This document shows, piece by piece, positions 16,536-25,646 of a stretch of 64,000 nucleotides of DNA; positions within the stretch are counted from its first letter, which is position 1, and each line of letters opens with the position of its first letter. The notes beneath the pieces were generated by a model. It ran no database searches. It was not told the origin of the DNA and saw nothing but the letters and a program-made list of their open reading frames with translations. A program made the translations under genes and the position numbers. The DNA is taken from the NCBI GenBank assembly GCA_035651995.1, contig DASRER010000034.1, forward strand, positions 62,001 to 126,000. Direction: 5' to 3'. The DNA comes from Terriglobales bacterium (GTDB lineage: Bacteria; Acidobacteriota; Terriglobia; Terriglobales; Acidobacteriaceae).

Positions 16536-18820
16536 GACAGCATCAGAGGCTGCGCAATCTCCGCCAGCAGGTCCATCGGGTGGTAGACCGTTCGGCTCAG
16601 TCCCTGATGCAACTGCTCCTGGCATGAAGTTCCTGTCGCCACCAGCACACGCTTACCGTCGCGCTCGGCTTCTTCCACCTGCTTGAACAGGTAGCTGCCC
16701 ACGTTCATGCTCAGATCGTAGAAGTCCTTCTTGTAGCCGAAGCTGCCGGCCATGCCGCAGCACTCCACCTGCGATGTTACGACGTCGAAGCCGCAGGCGC
16801 GCAGCAGTTCTTCGGTTGCGGTCGCTGCGCCGACCGTCTTCTGCTGGCAGTGGCTGTGGTAGAACAGGCGCGTGCCGAGCTGCAGGCGGTGTGCCGGAAA
16901 CTGCCGCGCCGCATCGAGACGCTCGCGCTGCGCCAGGCGCCACACGTACTCGGCCGAATCGAAGCAGCAAGTGCGAAGCTGCTCGAACAGCTTTCGACCG
17001 GCGTCATCGGGAAACAGGCGGCCGAGGTCGAGACGAAACGTTGCCAGCACGCTCGGCTCCACGATCACCACGTCGCGATCGTTCGCCACGTAATCCCGCA
17101 GCAGTTCGGCAGCGCGGCGCGCCTGCTGCGTGGCGGTGGCGATCAGGCCCTGCGAGAGTGCGGCGCGCCCGTCGGGCAGCGAGTCGCTGACCACCACGTC
17201 CACGCCGAGGCTGCGCAGCACGCGCAGCGTCGCTAATCCGCGGCAAGGTGAGCCGTAGTTGGTAAAGACGTCGGCGAAGAGCACCACGCGCGCGCGCGCC
17301 GGTTCGATGGGCGCGGGCCTTTCCGCGCGGCACAGCTCGGCCATCGTCCGCGCGGCGAACGGCGGCAGCGCGCGGCGGCGATCGAGGCCCACAACCTTTT
17401 CCATCAGCGCGCGGCTGGCGCCGAGCTTGCCCATGCGGTTCGCCAGGCCTGCCATGCGCGACCCCCACCTGCCAAACAGGTCGTAGTGGCCGAAGAAAAT
17501 CTTGGAGAGCGGGGCCGCTCCGTCTTCGCGCGGCAGCCCGGGCATGACCGCCTCGAGCATTTTTGCGCCCGCCGACGCGTCCTTCTGGTTCAGCCTTTGG
17601 CGGAGCACGATGTTCAGCCAGGGAATGTCAATGCGCACCGGGCAGTTCGGCAGGCAGCGCGAGCAGCCGGTGCAGAGTTCGCTGAAGCGTCCGTGCTCGA
17701 GCGTGCGCGTGCCCGCCTCCCACGGTCCGCCGATGCCGCCCGAGTAGGTTGCGCCCCCGAACGCATGCCCGCCCACCGACTGAAAGTTGGCGCACGAGTT
17801 CAGGCAGGCGCTGCAGCGGATGCAGTAGAGCGCTTCCCGAAGCTGCGGGTCTTCACGCATGCGCAGCCGGCCGTTGTCGATCAGGACTAGGTGGAACTCG
17901 CGGCTCGCGTTCGGTGCGTCCAGCAGCGGCGCCTTCAACGGCGGGCTGAAGATGCTGGTGTACACCGAGAGCGGCTGGCCGGTGCCGCTGGCGGCGAGCA
18001 GTTCCACAAACGGCGCCAGTTCTTTGCGCGATGGAATCACTTTCTCCACGCCTGCAATCGCGATGTGCAGCGGCGGCAGGATGCATGAGGCCCGGATATT
18101 GGCTTCGTTTTCCACGAGCGCGATCGTGCCCGAGTCGGCGCAGACGAAGTTCGCGCCGGAGATGCCGGCGCCCGCGGCGAGGAATTTTTCGCGAAGACGC
18201 TCGCGGGCGAAGCGGGTCAACTCTTCCCCGCTCTCGAGCTGCTCGGTTGTTTTGAAGACGCGCTGGAAGAGCGCGCGAATCCGCTCCGGGCTGTAGTGCA
18301 GCGCCGGCCCGACGATGTGCGAGGGCTGCTCGTCGGCAATTTGAATGATGAACTCGCCCAGGTCGGTCTCAACCACCTCGACGCCGGCGGCCTCCAGCGC
18401 GCGATTCAGGCCGATCTCCTCGGTGGTCATGCTCTTCGCTTTCACCGCGAGTTTGGCGCCGCGCCGGCGGCAGACCTCGGTGGTGTAGCGGGCAGCGTCT
18501 TCGGCGTCGCGCGCCAGGTGGAAGTGGCCGCCGTTGCGCTTCACGGCCGCTTCCACGGTTGCGATCAGTTCCGGCAGGCGCTCGATCGCGTCCTCTTTGA
18601 TGGCGCGGGTGCGGTCCTTGAGCTGCTGGTAGTCGGGAAGAAGCGAAATGGCGCGGTAGCGTGCCGCGTTGTGATGCTGGACGTTGTGGTGGACAGCTTC
18701 GCTCTCGTCGCGCAACGCCATGCGGATGGCGGCGAGCAGCCTTCCCTTGGCGCTCTTGTCGGCGAACTTGCGCGGAGACTCGGACGCGGCGCCCTGCGCG
18801 TTGGAGGCGGGAGCGCTCAT
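16529..18820 (-). CDS. LutB-LutA fusion: iron-sulfur lactate oxidation protein
   Basis: The 763-residue protein joins two normally separate Lut/Ykg subunits. Residues about 1-480 are LutB-like: the DUF162-type fold (GVEVVETDLGEFIIQ, FVCADSGTIALVENEAN) followed by two 4Fe-4S motifs (CIRCSACLNSC and CTGCSRCLPNCPV). Residues about 500-763 are LutA-like, with CCG-type cysteine domains (VTSQVECCGMAGSFGY). LutABC oxidises L-lactate to pyruvate at the membrane. L-lactate is a product of the non-phosphorylating fucose route, so the placement makes sense. It overlaps lutC by 4 bp. Confidence 0.87.
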   Translation of the reverse strand: MSAPASNAQGAASESPRKFADKSAKGRLLAAIRMALRDESEAVHHNVQHHNAARYRAISLLPDYQQLKDRTRAIKEDAIERLPELIATVEAAVKRNGGHFHLARDAEDAARYTTEVCRRRGAKLAVKAKSMTTEEIGLNRALEAAGVEVVETDLGEFIIQIADEQPSHIVGPALHYSPERIRALFQRVFKTTEQLESGEELTRFARERLREKFLAAGAGISGANFVCADSGTIALVENEANIRASCILPPLHIAIAGVEKVIPSRKELAPFVELLAASGTGQPLSVYTSIFSPPLKAPLLDAPNASREFHLVLIDNGRLRMREDPQLREALYCIRCSACLNSCANFQSVGGHAFGGATYSGGIGGPWEAGTRTLEHGRFSELCTGCSRCLPNCPVRIDIPWLNIVLRQRLNQKDASAGAKMLEAVMPGLPREDGAAPLSKIFFGHYDLFGRWGSRMAGLANRMGKLGASRALMEKVVGLDRRRALPPFAARTMAELCRAERPAPIEPARARVVLFADVFTNYGSPCRGLATLRVLRSLGVDVVVSDSLPDGRAALSQGLIATATQQARRAAELLRDYVANDRDVVIVEPSVLATFRLDLGRLFPDDAGRKLFEQLRTCCFDSAEYVWRLAQRERLDAARQFPAHRLQLGTRLFYHSHCQQKTVGAATATEELLRACGFDVVTSQVECCGMAGSFGYKKDFYDLSMNVGSYLFKQVEEAERDGKRVLVATGTSCQEQLHQGLSRTVYHPMDLLAEIAQPLMLSS

Positions 18821-19371
18821 ACCAGCACCAGAACGTGAATGCGATGCGGACCGTGCGCGCCGCGCACCAGTTCGCCCATGTCGCCGGTGGCGCTCGGCCC
18901 GGTGATGAAGACAAAGTTGCGCGTCAGGCCGGCGCCGCCGAGCACATCCGGACGAAACAGGTCGGCGGGGCGGGCGACGATTCGCGCCGAGTCGAGCACG
19001 GCGACGTGCGCGCGCGGCAGCAGGCTCACGTAACCGGCGTCCTCGTGATCAATGTCCAGGCACACCGAACCGGTGCGCGCCACGCCGGCAAACACGTCGG
19101 TAAGGCCGGCGTCGGCGGCGGCGAACTCTTTCTTGCCTCCGCCGGAAAACGCGCCCGGAAGACGGCGGCATGCGGAAAACAGCTCCGCGTCGACGTCCAT
19201 TGGCTCGGCAATCGCGATTCGCTTCGCGCCAGGTTCGAGCCTTTGCACGGCGGCTGCGATCGCGTCCGCAGAGCGCGGCACGCGGTCCACCCTGGCGGCA
19301 GCGGCGCGGGCTGCCGCTTCAAACTGTTCCACAAGCTGCATTACCGGCGATTGTGCCACGAACGCAAACAT
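18817..19371 (-). CDS. lutC: LutC/YkgG-like lactate utilisation protein
   Basis: The 184-residue protein of the LUD domain family carries DVFAGVARTGSVCLD, then SLLPRAHVAVLDSARIV and the C-terminal TGPSATGDMGELVRGAHGP, a hallmark of LutC. It should act with the downstream LutB-LutA fusion. The stop overlaps the fusion start by 4 bp (ATGA). ATG 19341 (MQLVEQ) is a possible alternative start; neither has a clear ribosome site. Confidence 0.87.
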   Translation of the reverse strand: MFAFVAQSPVMQLVEQFEAAARAAAARVDRVPRSADAIAAAVQRLEPGAKRIAIAEPMDVDAELFSACRRLPGAFSGGGKKEFAAADAGLTDVFAGVARTGSVCLDIDHEDAGYVSLLPRAHVAVLDSARIVARPADLFRPDVLGGAGLTRNFVFITGPSATGDMGELVRGAHGPHRIHVLVLV

Positions 19372-19383
19372 GGATGCGGGCCG

Positions 19384-20184
19384 CTAGCTTACCCCGATCA
19401 CGGGATTGGTGAGCGTGCCGATGCCCTCGATCACGATGCTGCACCGGTCGCCATTCTTCAGATAGCGCGGCGGCTTGCGCGCGAAGCCGACGCCGTCGGG
19501 CGTGCCGGTGAAAATCGCGGTGCCCGGCGCAAGCGTGGTCCCGGCGCTGAGGAATTCAATGAGCGTGGGCACGTCGAAGATCATATTGCGCGTGCTGGAG
19601 TCCTGCATGACCTGGCCGTTGAGCACGGTTTGGATGCGCAGCGCGCCGGGATCGGGAATCTCGTCTTTCGTCACGAGACATGGCCCGATCGGCGCGAACG
19701 TATCGAACGTCTTGCCGCGGCACCACTGGCCGCCGCCGGTGGTGAGCTGCCAGTCGCGCGCGCTGACGTCGTTGCCGCAGGTGTAGCCCAGAACGTACTC
19801 CAGGGCGGAGTCGCGGGTCGCGTCTTTGCAAGGCCGCCCGATGATGACCACCAGCTCGCATTCGTAATCAACTTCATTCGGTGCGGCCGCGGGCAGCAGA
19901 ATGGGCGCGTCCGGATGCTGGATGGAATTCACGCCCTTGGCGAAGACGACGGGAACGGTCGGCTCATCCATGCCGGCTTCGGCCGCGTGCGCACGAAAGT
20001 TTTTTCCGATGCACCAGATGGTCGTGGGCACAACCGGCGCCAGCAGGTAGCGAATACGCGCCGGTTCCTGCGTGGGGCGCAATCCGCCGTAGATGTCGCC
20101 TTCCAGGCGCAGGCGCTCGCCGCCAGGCTGCTCGGCGGCGCAGTGAATGCGGCCTTCCGGATCACGGTAGCGGATGATCTTCAT
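19384..20184 (-). CDS. Fumarylacetoacetase-fold hydrolase, candidate 2,4-diketo-3-deoxy-L-fuconate hydrolase
   Basis: The 266-residue FAH-family enzyme carries IWCIGKNFRAHAAEAG, the metal-binding Glu/Asp set in NEVDYECELVVIIG, GYTCGNDVSARDWQ, the Lys in GKTFDTFAPIGP, and TGTPDGVGFARKPP. These enzymes cleave C-C bonds of acylpyruvates. In the L-fucose route the substrate is 2,4-diketo-3-deoxyfuconate, giving pyruvate and lactate. The nearby LutBA/LutC genes support that reading. Its ATG overlaps the upstream glycosidase-like stop by 4 bp. Confidence 0.85.
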   Translation of the reverse strand: MKIIRYRDPEGRIHCAAEQPGGERLRLEGDIYGGLRPTQEPARIRYLLAPVVPTTIWCIGKNFRAHAAEAGMDEPTVPVVFAKGVNSIQHPDAPILLPAAAPNEVDYECELVVIIGRPCKDATRDSALEYVLGYTCGNDVSARDWQLTTGGGQWCRGKTFDTFAPIGPCLVTKDEIPDPGALRIQTVLNGQVMQDSSTRNMIFDVPTLIEFLSAGTTLAPGTAIFTGTPDGVGFARKPPRYLKNGDRCSIVIEGIGTLTNPVIGVS

Positions 20185-22457
20185 GCGCGCGCGTCCCCCA
20201 GCAAGCGGCGGCGGGCGGCGTCGCCGTCGCGATAAATTATGACCGGCCGGCGCGCCGCCACGGCGACGCGCAGCTTGCCCGCCTCGAGCTTCACCGGCAC
20301 TTCTTCCGGCTTGGCGGTTGAAAGAACAATCGCGGCAACCTTGCTGATGTCCCATCCTTTCGGCAACGCGGGAACCAGTTCGCCCGCGCTCACGCTGTAG
20401 AGCGCGATGCGGCCTTCCCCGAAGGGGCAGTAGATGCTCGTATCGCGCGCCACTTCGTTTCCGGCCAGCGAAAGGGTGTAACTCTTCGCGGACCAGTCAA
20501 CCTCCAGCAGCGCATCGCCCTCGAAGCCGATTTGCGTGCGCTCGCCCTCGCGGCGGAAGCTTTCGACGTTGCGCTCGTGCATCAAAAACCACGGCGCCAT
20601 GATGAGGTAGTAGTTGTCGGTTATCTCGCCGCGGTCGATGTCGGCGCGCAGGATCATGTGCGCGCGGGCGTTGTAGAACAGCATGTTGAGCAGGCGCTCG
20701 TTGAGCGGGGCATTGCGCTGCCCGCCGGAAAGTCCCCAGGCGGCGCTCTTGCGGTAAATGGTGGCGAGCAGCGGAATCGCTTTGCCGCCGAAGGGACACG
20801 CGCGCGGCCCGGTCATGTACCAGAAGCAGCTGATGCGGCCGATGAACGGATAGCGCAATGCTTCCGAGCTTACGTCAACGCCGCGCTGGCGGAATTCGTC
20901 GAGGATCCGGCAGCGCGCTTCGAAATTCTTGATCGCCCCCGCCGGGCGCCGCCGGTCCCAGTCATTGCGCATGGCGTAGTAGGAGAGCACGTCAACGTGC
21001 GTGCTCTCGCGCAGCTTGTAGCGCTCGCATGTGTACCTGATCCGCTCCCGGCCTGGGCCTTGCATGTATTTCGCCAGGCCGATGATGTAGGAGTTTTCGC
21101 CCGTCCAGTTGCGGCTCAGCCACAACTCGCCGTCGGGGCGGCGCGCAATGATGGCTTCGTCCCACTCCGGGCTGCTGCGGTAGGCGTCGTCGTAGTTGTC
21201 GGAAAAGGTGACGTTGCAGTTCAGCGGGCGCATCTCGTCCATGAGCCGCATCATGCGGTCGAAGCCGCCGAGGCGCTGGTTGACCTCGCGGACGGCGGGG
21301 TAACCGGTGTCCTTGCCTTTGTACTGCCAGCCCCACAGGTGCGCGACCTGGGGCGCGTGATCGGTGAGCGCGGCCACGTCGCGGATGAGTTTGTCGCAGT
21401 CATCGAACGTCGCGCTCGGCTGCGGGAAGCGCGGCTCGTCGCAACGGATGCCGTAAGTGAACTTGTCGTCGTAGTAGCGCGTGGGGATGGCCGGCATGCG
21501 CGCGCGCACGAGCTTGGCGCCGAGGAGCCAGTCGGCTTTCCCCCCGGCGGGAGCTTCGACGAAGTCGAGACGACATGACGACGGCTGCTCGATGAGCAGG
21601 TTGGGCGTCGTTGCCGTGCCGCAATTCTTCGGCGGCTTGTCGGGGTCGGAGTTCATGTCGTAGCAGCCGCTGCCGTCCACGCGATGCGTCTTGACGGTGC
21701 CGAGCGACGCGCGCCGCGGACCCGCCCCGCCGGAAACGGTGAGCTCGGTGCCGTCCATGTAGGCCGTCGTCTCCTGCACGCAGAGCGCGCGGTCGGTGCC
21801 GACCATGACGAATGGCAGAGTGCCAAGCACTTTTCCCCAGAAGCGGTTCGGCGGAAGGCTCCCTGGCTTGGCGTCGGCGAGCTGCGCGACGTTGCCGCCT
21901 TCGTCGCCGTGCGCAAGCCACGCGCCGGGATCTGACTCGGTAACGGTCACCAGGCGCGGCATGGCGACCTCGATCAGCTCGTAACCGTCGTGCTCCTGCA
22001 CGTCGAACATTGAGACGATCACCGTCGCGCCGGAAAGTTCGTAACCAATGGAGAAACTCGCTGCCGGGCGCGATTCGTGGGCGACGTCGAAAACGAATTC
22101 AGCGTGGCGGGCGTTGCGCTCCGGCTTCATCACCGCGCGTGTGGTAACGGGAATGTTGGCGAACTGCCATTCAGCTTTGCGACAAACACGCGCCGTGATC
22201 GGCTGGCCCAGGTCTTCGCCGAGCATCACCGTGCGGCCGGGGAGCAGCCGGTACTGGTACGGCAGCCCGTGGGCGGAATCGAGCGTGAGTTCGAGCTTGC
22301 CGGTGCGCAGCACGACCGGCTTTGCCGGCGCGGCGCGCCACGTGGGCCTCGCCTCGGGCAGTTGCGCGAACAGCGGCGAACTCGCGATGGCCGCGACACC
22401 TGCGCCGCCAATTTTCAGAAATTCACGCCGCTGAAGCCGCTTCCGCTCCTCGTGCAT
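20181..22457 (-). CDS. Large Tat-exported glycosidase-like protein (GH101/DUF5696-like)
   Basis: The 758-residue protein has a Tat signal (QRREFLKIGGAGVAAIA). A beta-sandwich of about 300 residues follows, and then a barrel-like domain with HLWGWQYKGKDTGYPAVREVNQRLGG, FSDNYDDAYRSSPEWDE, THVDVLSYYAMRNDWDRR and YPFIGRISCFWY. This order resembles endo-alpha-N-acetylgalactosaminidase-like barrels, in which GWQ..G.D..YP is typical. Catalytic residues cannot be named with confidence. It is coupled to the FAH-type hydrolase by a 4-bp overlap, so its product may feed the same route. Confidence 0.65.
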   Translation of the reverse strand: MHEERKRLQRREFLKIGGAGVAAIASSPLFAQLPEARPTWRAAPAKPVVLRTGKLELTLDSAHGLPYQYRLLPGRTVMLGEDLGQPITARVCRKAEWQFANIPVTTRAVMKPERNARHAEFVFDVAHESRPAASFSIGYELSGATVIVSMFDVQEHDGYELIEVAMPRLVTVTESDPGAWLAHGDEGGNVAQLADAKPGSLPPNRFWGKVLGTLPFVMVGTDRALCVQETTAYMDGTELTVSGGAGPRRASLGTVKTHRVDGSGCYDMNSDPDKPPKNCGTATTPNLLIEQPSSCRLDFVEAPAGGKADWLLGAKLVRARMPAIPTRYYDDKFTYGIRCDEPRFPQPSATFDDCDKLIRDVAALTDHAPQVAHLWGWQYKGKDTGYPAVREVNQRLGGFDRMMRLMDEMRPLNCNVTFSDNYDDAYRSSPEWDEAIIARRPDGELWLSRNWTGENSYIIGLAKYMQGPGRERIRYTCERYKLRESTHVDVLSYYAMRNDWDRRRPAGAIKNFEARCRILDEFRQRGVDVSSEALRYPFIGRISCFWYMTGPRACPFGGKAIPLLATIYRKSAAWGLSGGQRNAPLNERLLNMLFYNARAHMILRADIDRGEITDNYYLIMAPWFLMHERNVESFRREGERTQIGFEGDALLEVDWSAKSYTLSLAGNEVARDTSIYCPFGEGRIALYSVSAGELVPALPKGWDISKVAAIVLSTAKPEEVPVKLEAGKLRVAVAARRPVIIYRDGDAARRRLLGDARA

Positions 22458-22605
22458 GGTTCTCCCGCTGGTCTCGGAATGAACGCTTGTTGGAATGAAG
22501 CTCGCAAGAATAACTCAGCGGGGTTGCGCGCCGTAGCGGGGCCCGAGAAAAAATTGCGCCAGTTTCAGGTTCTGAAATCAACACGCGACCTTTCTTTGAC
22601 CTTCG

Positions 22606-24021
22606 TCAGAGCGCCGGCCGGCGCGTATGCCACTCGGTTGCGCGCTCGTAGGCGTGCGCCAGGCGCAGCACATCGGCCTCGCGCCACGGCGCGCCGGTGA
22701 TCTGCATGCCGATCGGCAGTCCGCCGCGGGTGAAGCCGCACGGAATCGAAATGGTCGGCAGCCCGAGGGCGTTGAACGGACGTGTGTTGCGCAACATCAC
22801 GATCTCCTGCTTGCGCAGGTTCTCCATGTCGGCGAGCAGATCGTCAATGCGCGGCGGCGGAATGGCCGTCGTCGGCGTGATCAGCAGGTCCACGTCGCGA
22901 AAGAGCTCTGCCGGCGAATGCCGCAGCGCGTCGACTTCCCTCCGGTGGGCGATGTACTCCGCCGCGCTGATTTCGGCGCCGGTGCGGATGCGGCGCAGCG
23001 TCTCTGGCTGGTAGAGCTCGGGAGAGCGCTCGACGTTCTCGCGATGAAACGCGTACGCCTCGGCGCGCACCAGCGTGCGGTCGTTGCTGGCGGGAATCGT
23101 GATGTCGCGAACGCTGGCGCACAGACTCCTCAAAACATCGATCGCGGCTTCCAAAGCCGAGCCGATCCCGCCGTCAATCTCCTCGAAAAAATACGCTCGA
23201 GGAACGCCGAGGCGCAGAAGCTTCGGGTCCTGCCGAAGCGCAGCCGTGTAGTCGGGAACGGGAACGTCCGCGCTCGCCGGGTCGGCTGGATCGTGCCCGG
23301 CGATGGCCTGAAGCATCACGGCTGCGTCGGCCACCGTGCGCGTCATCGGGCCAACGTGGTCGAGCGTCCAGGCAAGCGGCACTACGCCGCGCGTGCTCAC
23401 GCGGCCGTACGTCGGCTTCAATCCCACAATGCCGCAATAGGCGGCGGGCTGGCGGATGGAGCCGCCGGTGTCGGAGCCCAGCGCGCCATAGCAGAATTGC
23501 GCCGCCACCGCCGCGGCTGAGCCGCCGGAAGAGCCGCCCACGCTATGATCCGGCGACCACGGATTGCGCGTTGGCCCGAAAGCGCTCACCACCGAGCTGC
23601 CTCCGTAGGCGAACTCCTGCATGTTCAGCTTGCCCAGCAGGACTGCCCCGGCGGCCTTCAGCCGACGAACGACTTCAGCATCCTCGGCTGCGATCCGGTC
23701 CTTATATAGGTTGCTGCCGGCCGTGGTGGGCAGGCCGGCGACGTCAGCCAGGTCCTTGAGCGCGATCGGAACACCATGCAGAGGCCCGCGGTACTCGCCG
23801 CGCTGGATTTCCACTTCGGCGGTTTTCGCTGCGGCGAGTGCCGACTCCGCGGTTACGCGAATGAAGCTGTTGAGCTTGCCGTCGAGGCGCTCGATGCGGC
23901 TGAGGCAGCCCTGGGTCAGCTCGACGGGCGAAAGTTGTTTCGCGGTAAGAAGTTGAGCGGCCCAAATGATTGAGCCAGCCACAGGAAATGACGAAATCTG
24001 CAACTGTGACACTTGCGGCAT
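22606..24021 (-). CDS. Amidase-signature family hydrolase
   Basis: The protein (471 residues from ATG 24021) contains the amidase signature: Lys in GVPIALKDLADV, then GGSSGGSAAAVAA and ALGSDTGGSIRQPAAYCG, giving the Ser-cisSer-Lys triad. GatA-like proteins, urea amidolyase components and carbamoylases share this fold; no GatB or GatC is nearby, so a stand-alone amidase is more likely. A GTG at 24087 would add 22 residues without similarity to the family N-terminus, so I did not use it. Confidence 0.88.
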   Translation of the reverse strand: MPQVSQLQISSFPVAGSIIWAAQLLTAKQLSPVELTQGCLSRIERLDGKLNSFIRVTAESALAAAKTAEVEIQRGEYRGPLHGVPIALKDLADVAGLPTTAGSNLYKDRIAAEDAEVVRRLKAAGAVLLGKLNMQEFAYGGSSVVSAFGPTRNPWSPDHSVGGSSGGSAAAVAAQFCYGALGSDTGGSIRQPAAYCGIVGLKPTYGRVSTRGVVPLAWTLDHVGPMTRTVADAAVMLQAIAGHDPADPASADVPVPDYTAALRQDPKLLRLGVPRAYFFEEIDGGIGSALEAAIDVLRSLCASVRDITIPASNDRTLVRAEAYAFHRENVERSPELYQPETLRRIRTGAEISAAEYIAHRREVDALRHSPAELFRDVDLLITPTTAIPPPRIDDLLADMENLRKQEIVMLRNTRPFNALGLPTISIPCGFTRGGLPIGMQITGAPWREADVLRLAHAYERATEWHTRRPAL

Positions 24022-24097
24022 TGTAATAGCGCGGAGTGTGTCCCCTGCGAGTCGGGGCCTAGACACACCTTCTTGTGTGAAGCTCACGATGCACAGC

Positions 24098-25057
24098 TTA
24101 TTTTACGAGCTTCGCCTTAATCAGCCGCAGGGTCGGCGCACCGATGGCGCCGTAAAGATTGTCGTCGTCGTCCTTCGCCATCAACATCCCGAATCCTAGG
24201 GCTGGAACGAAAGCAGTGTGCTTGAATGACGGGTCCAGGACGTCCAGAATGAGGGCTTGCTGCCATACCGCGTTGCCCTGCTGGTGCGCCCTGACTGTGA
24301 GCACTACGTAACTGCCGTCGTGCAGCTTGAAGAAGCGGGCAGTGTAGTCCGAAGGTAGGAACTGCGTACCGCGGGCAGAGGTTGTTACCCGCGTCGGCCC
24401 GAACGTCACATCGGGCTCGTGCACCGAACGCGGTGTTCCCTCCATGTCAAGTACATGGATACGGTACGGATTCTCCGGCTTATACAGAATCTCACGACGC
24501 TCTTCATCAACGACGAGTGAAGTTGACACCGTGTTGAAGTTAGCGGTGATCGGGTTGGGATATCGAGGCATGTCGCCAAACGATACCAACGTTCCGCTGG
24601 GTGACAGGCGATGAATCAGCTTTCCCTGCCACAACCCGGCGCCATAGATATTCCCCTCACGATCCACAGAAATGAAGCGGAAAGGCCGCGGGAACTTCAC
24701 GGCGCGCACCACGGTCAGCTCATGAGAATAGACGAGGACGAAGTTGGACTGGCGAATCCCAGCATAGATATATTCCCCCTGGCAAGCTAAGCTGCTTACA
24801 CCGCTGATGGAAAAGTCGGTCTTTGTCTGCTGAATCTGACCATCAGCGGATACGACGGTCCAGCTCCCCTCTGGATGAGCTACATAAACCATCCCCGCCG
24901 AAACGCACACGGCTGGTCCTCTCGCTTGAGCGTCGCCAATCGAAATGTCCCACGCCTTCTCCAGGTGCATCTCCGCTGCTAGCGAACAGCAGCCGCAGAG
25001 CAGAAGAGGAGCGAGGAGGAGCAACCTAAATGGATTGCCTCGACGACGCTGCGTCAT
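24098..25057 (-). CDS. Secreted beta-propeller-like protein of unknown function
   Basis: The 319-residue product begins with an arginine-rich N-region and a strong hydrophobic signal ending at a Cys-rich box (LLLLAPLLLCGCCSLAAE), possibly a lipoprotein signal. The rest is all-beta in character, with repeated short blocks such as GMVYVAHPEGSWTVV, GEYIYAGIRQSNFVLVY, EGNIYGAGLWQGKLIHRL and DDNLYGAIGAPTLRLIK. These look like blades of an NHL/SMP-type propeller. It overlaps the end of the upstream Cys-rich gene by about 30 bp. No function can be assigned. Confidence 0.7.
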   Translation of the reverse strand: MTQRRRGNPFRLLLLAPLLLCGCCSLAAEMHLEKAWDISIGDAQARGPAVCVSAGMVYVAHPEGSWTVVSADGQIQQTKTDFSISGVSSLACQGEYIYAGIRQSNFVLVYSHELTVVRAVKFPRPFRFISVDREGNIYGAGLWQGKLIHRLSPSGTLVSFGDMPRYPNPITANFNTVSTSLVVDEERREILYKPENPYRIHVLDMEGTPRSVHEPDVTFGPTRVTTSARGTQFLPSDYTARFFKLHDGSYVVLTVRAHQQGNAVWQQALILDVLDPSFKHTAFVPALGFGMLMAKDDDDNLYGAIGAPTLRLIKAKLVK

Positions 25058-25523
25058 CGCCCTTGCGCGAAAACGACGCTCGATTGCGTTTTGCTTTAGG
25101 TTTTGAGGCTTTGACATTGTGGAACTCCTTAATGCCCGATGGCACAACACAGCCCTGGCCGTCGCGCCACAGTCTGGTGAACCAGTCGCTTTTTGCCGGG
25201 CGCACGATCAGGCGCGCGAAGCCGCAGTCGCAGGCCGTTGCAAAGCAGTTCTTGTTCTCCACCGAACCCCCGCCAGGACATTGGCAGAACAGGTCATTGT
25301 CGGTGTAGCAATTGGCACACATTTCGTTCCCTGGATCTTGTTCCGCCGGTGGACACTGGTTGCACATTCCTTGACGCTCGCAGATACGGTCCGGACAGTA
25401 GCCATCAGGGCACTTTGGGAGGTCATAGACGCAGGTGCGATTATCGCAATCCCAAATCTGGGCAACACTGACTGGAGCGGGCAGGAACAAAGCAACTGCG
25501 GCGAGGTAAACGAAACGGGGCAT
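25026..25523 (-). CDS. Secreted cysteine-rich protein of unknown function
   Basis: ATG 25523 was chosen because GGAGGAG lies 5-6 bases upstream and a clean signal peptide follows (MPRFVYLAAVALFLPAPVSVAQ). The mature part has at least 14 Cys within about 85 residues, in clusters such as CPDGYCPDRICERQGMCNQC and CQCPGG. This suggests a disulfide-knotted or metal-binding exported domain. The C-terminus is basic. The transposon insertion about 50 bp upstream probably separates it from its original promoter. Confidence 0.7.
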   Translation of the reverse strand: MPRFVYLAAVALFLPAPVSVAQIWDCDNRTCVYDLPKCPDGYCPDRICERQGMCNQCPPAEQDPGNEMCANCYTDNDLFCQCPGGGSVENKNCFATACDCGFARLIVRPAKSDWFTRLWRDGQGCVVPSGIKEFHNVKASKPKAKRNRASFSRKGDDAASSRQSI

Positions 25524-25572
25524 CGCGCTCCTCCAGCGCATCCGAGTGGCTGACACTGGGGCCTAACGACCC

Positions 25573-25580
25573 GACAGGTG
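25573..25580. repeat. Left target-site duplication
   Basis: GACAGGTG directly abuts the left terminal repeat of the transposon. The same 8 bases abut the right terminal repeat at 29302-29309 in the same orientation. Eight to nine base pairs is the usual duplication for IS1-family insertion. Confidence 0.9.
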
Positions 25581-25597
25581 GGTAGTGGTGCAGTTTG
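25581..25597 (+). repeat. Left terminal inverted repeat
   Basis: GGTAGTGGTGCAGTTTG is an exact reverse complement of 29285-29301. Similarity stops immediately inside it. Confidence 0.93.
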
Positions 25598-25646
25598 AGA
25601 GTCACGGGATATAGCGGGCAGTCGCGGGATGTGGCAGGATGGCGAC

